DNA of 64,000 bases from Torreya grandis (GCA_037957365.1 JARHVA010000157.1:4598001-4662000), one strand, 5' to 3'. Counted from the stretch's first letter, positions 34,661 to 47,047 are shown. The notes: a model not told the origin generated them from the sequence alone. Program-made: numbers and translations.

Positions 34661-37001
34661 CAAAAAACATTCAAAACTTGATTTTCTTTTGAGTGTGTGT
34701 AGTGACATATAGCTCTTTGATTGTTTCACTCTACCAATTGAGGGGGTATCCTATTTCTACATCAAGACACACATTGATATACATACCCACTGGGGGCATC
34801 TTCTACATGACTGAACCATCTAGGTTATGCCATTCTTACATCACACACTCTAGTTATCATGTTGATGTACATTACTTAATTTCTTACATAGATTACTCTA
34901 TCAACACTCACCAGTATATAGAACTTATGTATATTTTATAGTCTTGTCCTCACATGTCTTTCATACATTTCCTCTTGCTTTGATTAGTTAGATGTGATTA
35001 TACTTCTAGTCCTTACATGCTTTCTTTTCTTGCTTAACATAGCTAGATTGTTTGCATTTATTAGTTCTTGTTTGTCTCCTATATGTGCCTTATGATATTT
35101 ACCAATTTCCTTTGCCTTTACTCCTATATATTATTGTGGCTTCCATGTCAATTTTTCTTGCTTCAATCATATGTGTATGTGGAATTTGAACATGCCTTGT
35201 GTGTTTGCTTTCTTGTTTGAGTGACATGCGCCCATGTCCCTTATTTTCTTGGCCCCTTGGTCATCCTTGTATGCTTCTTGATTATTTATTTGTGTGATTA
35301 TTGCTTGTTTTCTTTTCATTGTTTACAATTCCATGATCCACATCATGCATTATCTAGATTTCTTAGATGTCATGATGGAAATCATGCTCCATCCCTCTAA
35401 TTAACAACTGACAACTAACCAAAATTTCATTTCCAATTTAGTACATTACACATGTTCTTACATTATTATATACATCTAGGCATACCCATATTGATCTAAC
35501 AATATCTCAATACAAATCATGTTATATCTTGAGATATCTTGCCGATTATCATTGCTATATCATGTATCTTTACAACATAACACACTTGGGCTATTTCTTT
35601 TGAGGGTAGTCATTGTAGGGTATTCATTACTACCCTTAGAAGAGGGAACAAAAAATAGGGGTTTTGTCTTAGAGATAATAGCTTCTAATGGTAAAAAAAA
35701 TATCATTTAGCATACCCATAACAATAACCAAACATCAAAATCATCAAAACAAACCAGGTAGACAATCAAGAATCTAGAACAATCATCAGATTTGGCCTTG
35801 GGAAATAGTGACCAACTTGGATGATAGTGTTGGTTATAATAGTTTTCACTTTTATCACTCCTATCAAAACAACATAAAAACTAAATTTCCCTTTAATAGA
35901 TAGAAAGGTAAGCTCAATTATAGTTTTTTAGTTATAGTTCAGACCAGATTCAATAGTTTTAGTCTAGTTTTGCTCAAAGAATCTAGATATAGGGGGCATA
36001 ATGCATGGCATGATGACTCTCACTTCTAGTTTTAGATAGGGTAGTTCGTACAACTTCCAAATCAAAATCCATGTTTTAGACACCAATGATTGGGGGCAAT
36101 GTGCATGACATATTCATTTTATTTTATTTTTGAGTTCAACATTATTCAGGTATTCTCAATAGTTGTGTGCCTTATTCCATTTGTAAGTGTTTGGAATCAT
36201 TTTAGAATGGATTTCATACAATACTTACTTCTACATTCCCAAGTTCTTAAGTTCTTCAGTGGATTTCATATAAGCCTAGTGCACTAATTTGGAGTGGCTT
36301 TCATACAACCTAATTTCTATCTTTTAGAGTAGCCAAGAGTGGCCTAGTTTCTAGCATATATTTAGCTATCCATGCCAACATTGTCTTATCATAGTATATT
36401 CATGAGATTTAAGATCTATCTCATATGACATGCATTTCATACCAGTATCAGTTCATAGATTCACTTCATAGGGTAATAATGGAGCCAAAGGACTAACTAT
36501 CCTTTGTATTATTGAGCCACCTATTTAGAGGGATTGAACACATAGTCCAAACATTGATCAACACACATAAGATCACATAGCTTCACTTAGTATGTGATGA
36601 TGTATCTAAAGGCTAGCCTTTGCATTCTTGAGCCACTTCTAAGGAATTGAGCACTCAAATCCATTTATGATATTACTCTTGGTCTAACACACATCCAAAA
36701 TTAATTAACATCACTCAACATCAAAACAGGTTTTGTATTGGCCTGCATACCTGGTGAGGTGATTCATTCCTTTCTCTTCCTCTCTCTCTTACCCAAATTT
36801 TTACATTCTTATTTTAGATATAATGTATCTAGTAAGAACTGATCTACTTTCTATTTTCTCTTATAGATTCACACTTCACAGTATGCTCTCTCTATGCACA
36901 CCTAGTATCACACAACTTAATGAGGTTCAACCTTATAGGTAAGTTTATGTACACTTTCTATTTTTCATTTATCTTAGTATTTCACTTTGTTGCATCACTA
37001 G
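34440..37001 (+). other. Non-coding 3' internal region of element B
   Basis: No RT, RNase H or integrase motif is visible in any frame. The stretch holds a (TA)n microsatellite at 34627-34657 and three GGGGGCA motifs (34784, 35993 and 36091). Open frames here are short and have no motif. Confidence 0.6.
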
Positions 37002-37017
37002 AATAAAGGGGGGGAAA
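37002..37017 (+). other. Polypurine tract of element B
   Basis: AATAAAGGGGGGGAAA directly precedes the TG start of the right LTR. It is the plus-strand primer site of reverse transcription. Confidence 0.85.
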
Positions 37018-38199
37018 TGTAGTCATATAAAATGCAAAAATTGGTAAATTGAGTGTAGCTAATGACACCTAACCCTTAGGTCCCTCATGTTTGCTTTCAT
37101 GACCCTCTTGAGCTTATTTTCACTGATTCCTAGTCATCCATAACCTTCCAAACTTGGTCCCAACTCACCCAAACTACTCTTTTCAAGATAAATCAATCCC
37201 CCCAAGTCCATTATTCTTAGGATAGTAGCACCACACTTAAACTATAACATTGGTGCCACTTCTATCTATTTTTGGTGTTATTATCTAAGCCCATTCTTGG
37301 CCCCAAAAATTAATTTATTCTAGTTCCCCATCCTTATCCTTGTTGACCTAACATGATTAAATTCAACACATGACCAATAGATCCCTATAGAATCCCATTC
37401 AAAGATCATTTGGAGAGGATTATAAAATATCACGAAGCAAGCAAGAATACAAGCAAGACTACTAAAGCAATCTTCCCTATTCTATGCATATATCTAGACA
37501 ACACACTTACAAGATCATTCAAGTCCTTAAAAAAGAACATAACCACCTATAGCATATCCAATTTAGCATTCTACATCTTCATATACACATTTACACAAAA
37601 CACATCAAGTGGGGAGAAATACATATGGCTTGATCCTCTTCAGAATATTGGTATGTAGGTAGCGTGCCCAAAAATAGGGTGTAAAGCACATCCAGTGCAT
37701 CTTACACAAACTAACCCCCTCATCTTTCTCAAAATTTCTCAAAGCATAATGGAAGATATGGTTTGAAGAAACAATATGCTCTACAAGGAGCTATACAAAC
37801 TTCTTGCTGATGAAACTTCATAGATAGGGTCACACAGACATAGAAAACAAAAATAAAAAATCCAAAATAGTTAGGAAAAAATTGATAGAGGTAGACTATA
37901 GAACCAGTGCCACTACTATCCATTTCTTTTATTCAATCAAAAAATGAAGTTTAGATCTTAGTTTGTGATAGTGTCTCAGTCTTGATAGTGAATTCTAGCT
38001 TCTATCTCAATTAGATCAATCAATTTTCAAAAAAGTTTTATTTTCTTATCCTTATTATTATTTTTATAAAAGTTTGAATTGCAATTAATTTACACAAATC
38101 AGTAGCTTAATTATTGTCTATTTATTTATTGATTTTACTACTCAGACCCTTTAACTAAATTAGGAATAATACACCAATATTCTTAAAATTGTTAAATCA
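37018..38199 (+). repeat. 3' LTR of element B
   Basis: It matches the left LTR over its whole length, with many substitutions and small indels. The TATA box of the left LTR is mutated here (CTATAGAA, 37385-37392). Confidence 0.93.
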
Positions 38200-39060
38200 C
38201 CACATAAGCCCAAGGCTTATATTTATCCAAACATCAATAATTTTAAGAAGTATTATCATAAGAAATGTGCTACTAGGTATTAAATTTTTTTATAAAATTC
38301 CAAAACTCTAACAAAGGTTCTAAGCCTTAAATTCTACAAGGTAGCATGATGAAAATCATAATCCATAATAAACAAACTATCGTGGCCCAATCATTAGAGA
38401 AAATTTTGTTCTATTGTCTCCACAACAAAATGTGGAATGTTAAGAATATGGTGACAATCATTACAATAAGGATTTCCCATAATTAATGGGTAATCAACCT
38501 AAAAATCATTGAGTTTAAGCTATTGTGGATAATATGAATATTTATTTTTAGGTAACACTTATTGAAACTAAATGTATAATTTTCCAATTTTTATTTAGAT
38601 ATCCTCATAGATTCAAGGGATATTGATGGTTTCATTTCACATTTAATTGATATTAAATTCAAAACAAAAATCTTTGAGTTGAGAGAAGGATGGGAGGTAT
38701 AGTTTGGATCGAATAAGAGGGTGGTTGTTCTGAAATGTTTGAACAAGTTGAATTAGATTTGGAGGTCTTTAAGACTAGGAAAAATATATTTTTAATACTT
38801 CTAGGATCTTATGACCTGATTTGGGCATGGATTGACTATAACAACATCAAGGTAATCTTGATTTTTTCAACAAGAAGGTGTAGTGACTTGATTATTGGGG
38901 TAACCTTGTGTAACTCCAAGGTATGCTGAATCTTATAGCTATAAAAATTCTATCAACATTGCAGTTGAAAAGAACAGTTAATTTTTTTTGAAAATTGTAC
39001 ATGGTGTAATTAAATGAGCTCTTTAAATAGAAGGAACCAATTTTATGGGAGTATCCTATG
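38200..39060 (+). pseudogene. Element A: end of gag and protease
   Basis: The first codons after element B read PHKPKAYIY and YYHKKCATRY, a plausible continuation of the gag tail into a zinc-knuckle remnant. A protease active-site remnant lies at 38600-38640: an ILIDS core followed by RDIDGFIS, where relatives read IDSGAT and a FIS ending. The Gly is thus Arg, but the Asp (38610-38612) remains. The region between is heavily frameshifted. Confidence 0.55.
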
Positions 39061-39960
39061 TTGAAGGAGTTTGAGTATGTATTCCTCAAAGAGATTCACA
39101 TCTTGCCTCATCATAGGGAGTTCAATATCTTTATGGACATATTACCCAAATTTGCACTAGCCTCTAAAACTCCATATAAGATTAATGTGGCTGATCTGAG
39201 GGAACTCAAAAATATGCTATAAGAGCTGATGGAAAAAATAATGATTAGGCCAAGTGTCTCACATGGGGAGCTCCAATTATCTTTATTAAAAAGAAATATG
39301 GTACATTGAGGCTTTGCATTGATTATCAAATACTCAACAAGGTCACTATTAAAAATAAATACCCTATCCCTAGGATTGATGAATTTTTTGATAAAATAAA
39401 AGGGGTTAATTTATTCTCCAAGATAGATATTTGATTGGGGTATCACCAAATCTATAGCAAAGATGATGATGTGCATAATACAACTTTTAGAATAAGGTAT
39501 GGTCATAATGAGTTTATGATTATGCCATTAGGTTTAAATAATGACCCTACTACCTTTATGAATTTGATGAATAGTGTGTACAAGGATTTCCTTGACCATT
39601 TTATACTGGTATTCATGGATGACATTTTGATTTATTTTAAGAATGAAAAGGACCATGAACTACACTTGCACTTAGTTTTACAAATACCAAGGAAACATAA
39701 GTTGATTAGTAAGATTTCAAAAAGATCATTCTTCCAAAGTAAGATTCATTACTTAGGAGACATCATCTCAAGGAAAGGTCTTTAAGTGGACTCTACTAAA
39801 ATTAAAACCATTATAGAGTGGCTAGACCCTAATAATGTGCATAAAGTGCATAGATTCATAGGGTTACTAGGATACCATGGAAGGTTTGTTGAGTTTTTTC
39901 TATATTTTTTAACCCTATGACTTCATTGTAAAAGAAAGGGAGAACATTTGTATGGTATCT
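39060..39960 (+). pseudogene. pol: Element A chromovirus reverse transcriptase
   Basis: The LPHHREFNIFMDILP segment at 39100-39150 opens the RT. It is followed by [29 protein letters not shown] and, in the open part 39435-39785, TTFRIRYGHNEFMIMPLGL. The catalytic FMDDIL box is at 39612-39629 and HYLGDIISRKGL comes near the end. Order and residues match chromovirus RT closely. One frameshift near 39240 and stops inactivate it. A TGA at 39432-39434 stands for a conserved residue before GYHQI. Confidence 0.92.
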
Positions 39961-39989
39961 TCAATGTGAGGAAGCCTTCCTAAAATTTA

Positions 39990-40452
39990 AGGAGCTAATA
40001 AATTCCATTCCAATCCTTGTGATACCAGATCCAAATGGAAATTTTAAGATCTGAGCTGATGCCTGTAAAGTGGGAATCAGAGTTATTTTTATCGAAGATG
40101 GAAAGGTTGTTACCTATGATTCAAGCAAGCTCAAAGTCTATGAGAACAATTATCCTACTCATGGCTTGGAATTGGTTTCTACAGTGCATGCTCTCAAGCA
40201 ATGGAAACACTTCCTTCTTAGGAAACACTTTAAGTTTAAATTTGATCACCATTGTGTTGTGCATATATTTTACCAATATGAGCTAAATACAAGACATCAT
40301 AGATGGCTAGAATTTATCAAGAAATTTGATACTAACATTACTTATGTCAAGGGAAAGGAAAATATATTGGTTGATGCTCTTAGCCAAAGGGTGTACTTGG
40401 CTGATATGTTAGTATTGAGGTCAAAATGTAATAGTGTTTTTCTTGAAAAATA
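39990..40452 (+). pseudogene. pol: Element A RNase H
   Basis: After a TGA the frame of 40070-40453 covers the whole domain: an ADA core (catalytic Asp present), then a YDSSKLKVYENNYPTHGLEL block with the catalytic Glu and the ALKQWKHFLL helix. A FDHH block with the third Asp and the KGKENILVDALSQR tail with the fourth Asp complete it. All four catalytic acids appear to be present, making this the best-kept enzyme domain of element A. Confidence 0.9.
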
Positions 40453-40729
40453 ATGAACAAACCTTGAGTGTAGAAAAATCATTGTTGAGCTAGCCAAAGA
40501 AATAGTGATAAAGGCCATGACAAACTATTCCTTGGAATCAAATAAAATTATGAGTATAAAGGTAGACTTTTTGTTCCAAATTCTACTAATTATAGGGATC
40601 AAGTTTTGAATGAAGTACATTCAACACCTCATTTCACTCACTTAGGTGTCACTCAGATGACACATGAGCTGAAAAGGTTCTATTTATCACTTGGTTTTAA
40701 GAAAGATGTTATTTTCATGGAAAAAATCT

Positions 40730-41150
40730 TAGATTTCTAACATGTTAAAGCTAAACACTACCATCTAGGAGACATGTTGTATCATCACAATGTCTCCAAA
40801 AAAAAAACCATATTATCCATAAATTTTATCTACAGCCTACCTAAATCTTGGGGCAAGCATGATAAAATTTTGGTAGTGATTGATAAATTTACCAAAGTTG
40901 CCCATTTTATTATTGAAAATATTATTGATGATGCCCCCACACTTGCCAATTTTTTTGTGAAAGATATTATTTACCTTCATGGTATTCTCGAAGTGATTAT
41001 ATCTGAAAAGGATAAATTATTTACTTCTCAATTTGACAAACCTTGATTTCTAATTTTGGGGAAAAACTAAACTTTAGTTCATCATACCATCCCAAAACAT
41101 ATGGCCAAATAGAAAGGTTGAATTAAGTAGTTGAAGACATGTTGATATTT
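40730..41150 (+). pseudogene. pol: Element A integrase, first part
   Basis: The frame 40774-41046 holds the end of the zinc region and the catalytic core. A SINFIYSLP block corresponds to SMDFI, with Asn (near 40820) for the first catalytic Asp. VVIDKFTKVAHF, LHGILEVIISEKDKLFTSQF and, after a frameshift, GQIERLN and EDML follow. Similarity stops abruptly at about 41150 inside the core and resumes at 46330. Confidence 0.88.
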
Positions 41151-41866
41151 TGTAATACCTTTCTCAAGTCATACAATATTTTCTTAATGATGTGACATCA
41201 ATTGGTTAACTGCCGTGTCGATTGTGTCTTTTTGCATGCTATGTGAATGAGATGTCTTGTATTTGAGTGTTAGTCTTGAATTCATTTACCTTTTTATGGT
41301 GACATGGAACTGGATTAGTTTACTCATATAATACCACCTTAGGGTGTGTGTTTTAACATTTAAAAAAAATCATATTATTACTTAAATGTGATATTTATGC
41401 CTTATTAGGGGTTTCTAAGTCGATGAGTTACTTTTGATTATATTATACATAGGAACAGATTGCATTAACTTAAACACTTTGTTGGAACCCATTGAGTGGC
41501 CTTGCTATGTTAATTTGGTCTTGATTATTTGACTTGCAACTTTCTTGGTGTTTCAACAACAAATATACTTTTAGAATGGGAATAATAACACAATTATGAT
41601 TACGATCAAGCCCAGATAACATTTAATAATGGACATAAATAAGATTATATATAAATACATATTTATATAAATATATGTATCTTATAATGATATTATGTAG
41701 ATAATCATATAAAATAAATAAATGTGTATATTTATCCATAATTTGGATAGATAAATAATTTTGAATCAAATATTTCTATTCTAGTATTTATACATATTAA
41801 TATACATATTCGTATGAACGTATTTATATATTAATATAAGTTAAAATAGTATTCATCAAATAAGCA

Positions 41867-41867
<1 letters not shown>

Positions 41868-41918
<51 letters not shown>

Positions 41919-41968
41919 CATATATATATATATATATGTACATATATATATATATGTACATATGTATA
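41868..41968. repeat. (TA)n/(TACA)n microsatellite
   Basis: About 100 bp of alternating TA with interspersed CATA and TGTA units. Confidence 0.95.
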
Positions 41969-42525
41969 TTCTTACTGGTCCTATAATAAATTTAATAAAT
42001 AATTAGTTATTTGATTTTTTAGTGTAGTAGTTAATCTAATAAAAATAAAAATAAAAATAATGACAAACACATAAATGAATTAGAATGAAAGAGTGAACCC
42101 TAATTCTATATAAAAACAAATAAAATCATATACATACTAAAATAATAAACAAGCATGGCATTTTCTATTAAATAGTTAACCTTGTGGAGAGATGATCTAT
42201 TTTGGAAGATTTGTCAAGGGAGAAATGCAGGTTAAAGGAGAATGAGGATTGAAGTCGAAGGAGGAAGGAGTGGTGAAGTAGAATGAAGCAACCAGATGAA
42301 TCAAGGACCTTCAATAGAGCAGGTAAGGAATTTATTCTTTCTAAATCCATGTTTCTTTTTTTCTAAATAATAAGTGGATTAAATATTAAATGAAAATAAG
42401 GAATGCATTTTAACAAAGGGTTTGGTTTAAAAACCTTAGATGCTTGTTTATGAAAATTTAAGATCCATATTTGGGGTTTTAATTTGGATGGGAGCTATAT
42501 TTCTTTCTGGGTATTTGCCTTGAAT

Positions 42526-42529
<4 letters not shown>

Positions 42530-42577
<48 letters not shown>
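42530..42577. repeat. (TA)n microsatellite
   Basis: A perfect run of about 24 AT dinucleotides. Confidence 0.97.
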
Positions 42578-42579
<2 letters not shown>

Positions 42580-42722
42580 AACCCTAGATATCCTAAAACT
42601 TTGATTTATTTCCATTTTCCCTCTAGATTGGGAATAATGAACTTCTGATTTAAAAAAATGCATTCTCAAAAATATATTACATCAAAGTTCTTTTTAGTTT
42701 ACATTTAAATTTTATTTATTTA

Positions 42723-42723
42723 T

Positions 42724-42806
<83 letters not shown>
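42723..42806. repeat. (TA)n(TG)n(TATG)n compound microsatellite
   Basis: A short TA run passes into about 28 TG dinucleotides (42739-42794) and then into TATG units. An 81-codon Cys-Val frame that starts here is only the translation of the repeat. Confidence 0.97.
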
Positions 42807-42819
42807 TTTTTGATATGTG

Positions 42820-42990
42820 GGGCAGGGGGAGATGGTTGTGTTATCCCAACCCCCTCCCTAATAGGAAGGGGAGGGGGATGGGCCGTCTAGCCCATCCCAC
42901 CCCTAGGATGAGCTCGATCGATGGCCATCGCTGTGGCCAAGGCTTTGGGCCCCAACTATTGGTCATCAAACCCTCTATTTAGGGTTTATG
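42820..42990. other. G+C-rich island with overlapping hairpins
   Basis: This is a sharp G+C-rich patch in very A+T-rich DNA. CCCCCTCCC (42850-42858) pairs with GGGAGGGGG (42869-42877). GGGATGGGC (42875-42883) pairs with GCCCATCCC (42890-42898) across a 6-base loop. The two stems share bases and would compete. Runs of G at 42864-42882 could also form a quadruplex. No coding function is visible. Confidence 0.75.
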
Positions 42991-43009
42991 GTTAGAAAAA
43001 ATAAAATAA

Positions 43010-43041
43010 TATATACATATACACACATACATATATATAAT

Positions 43042-43073
<32 letters not shown>

Positions 43074-43245
43074 ATTTTATTTTTTCTAAATAATATTATA
43101 TATATATATATATAATAACAATAATATATTATTTATAAAAATAAAATATTGTTATTACATACATAGATATATAAAGAGATAGTAAGAAAATAAATAAATA
43201 AATAAATAATATTATTAATGAGTATATATATATATATATATATTC
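43010..43245. repeat. Cluster of AT, AAAT and TAACAA-containing simple repeats
   Basis: Two (AT)n runs, each next to a TAATAACAATAATAT segment (near 43037 and 43113), are followed by (AAAT)n at 43188-43207 and (AT)n at 43213-43243. Confidence 0.85.
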
Positions 43246-43743
43246 AAGAATATACACATTTAAAATATTTATTTTAAATTATATTTTTCCCATTTTATGT
43301 ACATTTAAATGATATTTTAATATTTTTTTTGATATGATATGTTATATATATAATATATACAGTGGAAGTTAAGGATAATCTTGTTTACGTGAATGTTTAT
43401 TTATTTTTATTATATATTTAAATGAATATTCATACTTACTCAAATTCATAAACATATATGGAGGTATATTAAAAGTATTATTTTTATAATAAGATAAATA
43501 TACATAAATATGGATATGTATATAAAATATGACTATACAATTATTTATAGCGAGATGGCGTAGGTGTATAATAGCCTACATATTTGTAAGAATGTAAGTT
43601 TGAGCTTTATGTACGCATAACAACTAATTTCGTCTCATAAAGTTATTTGTGTAAGAATAATCTTCTCCTTTCACAACATGTTTCGGCATAGTTCAATAGA
43701 GTTGAAGTTCTTCTTTTATTAACAAATCTATTTAGATTATTAA

Positions 43744-43744
<1 letters not shown>

Positions 43745-43801
<57 letters not shown>
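43745..43801. repeat. (CA)n microsatellite
   Basis: A perfect run of about 28 CA dinucleotides. It is the reverse complement of the TG run at 42739-42794. Confidence 0.97.
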
Positions 43802-43803
<2 letters not shown>

Positions 43804-46329
43804 GGGATCTTAGTAATTAAATGTTTGTATAATTTTTTTTATAAAAGTAGTATTGTTCATGTTAGTATGATTTGATTGTTAGCATTTTGTATTGGAATAT
43901 TATGTTATTATTGTAATAAAATTATAATTATCTATATCAGTTGATGATGATCTTGGGTACCAATCAAATAATTTTGTTTTGATAAGATCAACCCTTCTTA
44001 TTGCTTAGTATGTAAGTTAACATAATATGTTATATTTTGTTGCTTAAATATTTATTTAATTTGTCTATTAATTTATAAAAATGAAGTATTTAGGAGGGAG
44101 AAGTCTCTTACTCAGTGTAAGATGACCCCTTTATTGACTATTTCATAGTGCAGGTTGCTGATTACTATTAGAAATTAGATTACATAAATTTAATATATTT
44201 TGTGTTGTAAAAGTTAACATGTAAATGAGATTTTTGAAATGTCTTATTTCTTATTCCTAGGGTTGTGAAGAGGTAGTTGTAATCTAAACCTGTAAGTAGG
44301 GGTAGACATTAGATGTTTTATAAATAATTGATATCATGTTAAAGTTCATACAAGTAGTGTTGTATGTAATTAAAATATTTTATAGATTTGTAATGCTACC
44401 ATTTAGTTGTTGAAATAAAATTAATGCATATTGTTTTACAATAAAAGAGTTATTTGTTACTTAGTGAATTGTTAGTCTTTTGAATCTTATAAACTATTGT
44501 TTTATCATGATGTCATGTCATTCTAGAAATAAAATTATTATGTAGGGTTGAATTTATAAATCCATAGACTTATAAAAACTCATTTAATTCAAGTTCCTTT
44601 TAAACTTAAGGACATAACTTGATAACTAAAACTAAAAATATCTCTAAGAATATGGATTTAAACTTGTTGTATACTCATAGGTTATAATGAATCAATGGAG
44701 GCTTTAACAACCTAAACATTTTTAGCATTGAGTATAATATATTGCATTGGCCTCTTTGAATGTTAAAATACTTAATAAATGAACCAAGCTAATAAGTTAT
44801 ATAAACCAACCTTGTGTCAAACAAACTAAAGTGTAATCTATTATTAGACATCAAAACCGTAAGCACTCCACTTTCTCAAGTACAACTGTTGGTATTGTCC
44901 TCTTGGTTGGCCTTAATAATCTAATTATAATACTAATAAAATTGAGCAAACATTTTTGCAAACTAAAGAATCTAATTCACTAAATTATTTTCCTAGTGGT
45001 GAAAAATGTGTTTTATCCTATAGTTGCCTTTTGGAAATTGAAATTTAAAAATAGCTAAAGTGGTCTAATTTAGTATCTGAGTCTCGATCATAATTATCAC
45101 TAGCTAAGAGAATTAAATTATGATATTGTATTAATTTTTAGCTCATTTGAGTTGAAATGGTACCTCTATTCTGAAAGGCTTTCATAGGGAAAATCCTTTT
45201 AACCTTACTAATTTTTTAGTGAATGCGCTCTGAAATTGATGTCTAACAAATGGTTAAAAATTGGTTTCATTCAAAACAAAAATTGTTTATAAATATTTTT
45301 AGCTTCTTATCAACGTAAAATATTTTGGTTTTAGATTTCACTTTTCTTTTCTATTTTTAATGACTCTTTTTCAAATAAATTTTTTTTTAGATTTTTTTGT
45401 TGTTTCTAATTTTAATCTTCGATATCACTCTAAAAAGGGTGTTTTAGTAATCACCCAATTTAACATTTATTTAATTTTAAATATGTAACCTTTTATTTTT
45501 AGTTTCATATTAATTTATAACCTTTTTTTATTTATTGTTCAACTCCATTTGATATTTTTAATGGGTCCTCCTTGAACCTTGTTTGTCACTATTTTCTTGC
45601 TATGACAAAAAATATCATTAAGTATGGTTTGGTTTGATATTTTTTTTTCTTGATATCATTTATCTTAATTCTAAAATAATACTTCTATTATGATTATTTT
45701 TTCACAAAAATTTGACCCATTACTTTATAATAGTGTAGACCTTTCTCTGGGTATTTATTCAAGCATCATTTTGTAACTTATTTAGCCATGCCAAACCTTT
45801 GTAACCTTGAGAGTAATTTTGAATTATTTAACTGTAGTATTGAACCTATTATTCCTATGATTGTATTTATTTTTAAATTTATATTTATGAATGTCCCCTG
45901 AGTTAGGATGTGAACCTTCCTTGTTGTGAAGTTGTACTTATAGAACTTATTTTTTGTTTGGATGTGGGGTTCATGGAATTTTTTTTAAGTGAATTAAAAC
46001 CATCTAGCATTAAGTGTCTATGCATGATTTCAAATCATTTTGGATCCATCTCAGGTCAGACCACTAGCACCTAAATCACTAATGACTGATCCAAATTGTA
46101 TTTGAGCCTTGACTCTTTGTGCATTTTACTTTATGTAGTAGATCAAAGTGTAACTAGTTGGATCACAACTTTGTAATGACATTGTGTTTTTGTGTTCACT
46201 TGAGTTTGTGTGACAAGTTAGTATTATTATATTTGTATGCATAGGAGTTAGTGTGTTCATCAAAGTGTTAAAAAAATGGTGTAGTTTTTGTGTGTATTTG
46301 AGATATAAATTTTGGGCATAACATAATGT

Positions 46330-47040
46330 ATGTAATGGATCAATAATATAAATGGGAAGAATATCTCCATTTGGTTGAAATTGAATATAAAAACTACCAT
46401 TATGCTATAAAAATGACATATTTTTAAGGCTTTTATTGGTGAATGTATATAAATTCCCTTGGCTAAGATAATTTAGAAAATTGGATTATTACTGGTCTGG
46501 AGACTCTTCATAAATATGATGAGTAAATGTCTCTTATTAAGTAAAGTCTTAAAGCTACCTATGATAGGTAAAAGAGTTATGTTGATATAAAAAAGTCTCT
46601 AAAGGAATTTGATGTGTAGGATAAAGTATTTCTAAGAGTTAGACCTCAAAATAACTCTATTAATTTTGGAAAGGCATCTAGACTATCTCCATGATATACC
46701 AATCCATTTGACATAATAGAGAAGATCAATCTTATTACCTATCATCTAACTCTTCCTCACACTCTCTAAAAAATAAATGATGTTTCATGTGGCATTGTTA
46801 TTAAATTATGTTTTTAATCCCTCTCATGTTTTGGATTGGAATAATCTCTAGGTATCAAAAGAGGAGATGATTCAATTAGAATTCATTAGGATCTTGGCCC
46901 ATGACAACATTTATCTACAAAAAATAAATATTCAACAAATTTTATTCCAATGGAATCAACTGAGTGAGAGTCGTTCAACCTAGGAAGATGAAAGTATTTT
47001 TAGATAACACTACCCTCACCTTTTTGTGTAGGCCTTAGGT
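46330..47040 (+). pseudogene. pol: Element A integrase, second part, with chromodomain
   Basis: The KWEEYLHLVEIEYKNYHYAI block resumes the integrase core after the interruption. KSYVDIKKSLKEFDV, KVFLRVRPQNNSINFGKASR and a NPFDIIEKINLITYHLTLP block (the GPF/GPY module) follow. A frameshift near 46780 leads to MMFHVALLLNYVFNPSHVL. At 46860-47025 a chromodomain-like tail follows, with an ILFQWNQLSESRST block, TAG for the conserved Trp, then EDE and HYPHLF. Chromodomains steer insertion to marked chromatin (known). This identifies element A as a chromovirus. Confidence 0.87.
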
Positions 47041-47047
47041 AGTTCCT

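Larger units (their letters stand above)
30482..38199 (+). mobile_element. Element B: LTR retrotransposon with gag/protease only, nested in element A
   Basis: About 7.7 kb, with long direct repeats at both ends (1.18 kb each), a TGG-initial primer-binding-like site after the left LTR and a clear polypurine tract before the right one. Inside I can follow only gag-like and protease sequence, with no RT, RNase H or integrase. It is therefore probably a non-autonomous derivative (inference). It sits between the gag and pol of element A. The 5-bp flanks (30477-30481 and 38200-38204) agree at three of five bases, so a target-site duplication is possible but not proved. Confidence 0.88.
41157..46336. 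mobile_element. Unclassified 5.2-kb block that interrupts the element A integrase
   Basis: The integrase reading breaks off after EDML near 41150 and continues with a KWEEYLHLVE segment near 46350. TGTAAT is present on both sides (41151-41156 and 46331-46336), which could be a target-site duplication. The block has no recognisable coding domain, no clear LTR pair and no terminal inverted repeat by eye. It is extremely A+T-rich and holds most of the microsatellites of the window. Confidence 0.55.

Noticed and set aside
42737..42982. An 81-codon frame beginning with alternating Cys and Val
   Set aside because: It is the translation of the (TG)n microsatellite and the G+C-rich hairpin patch, without codon bias or motif.
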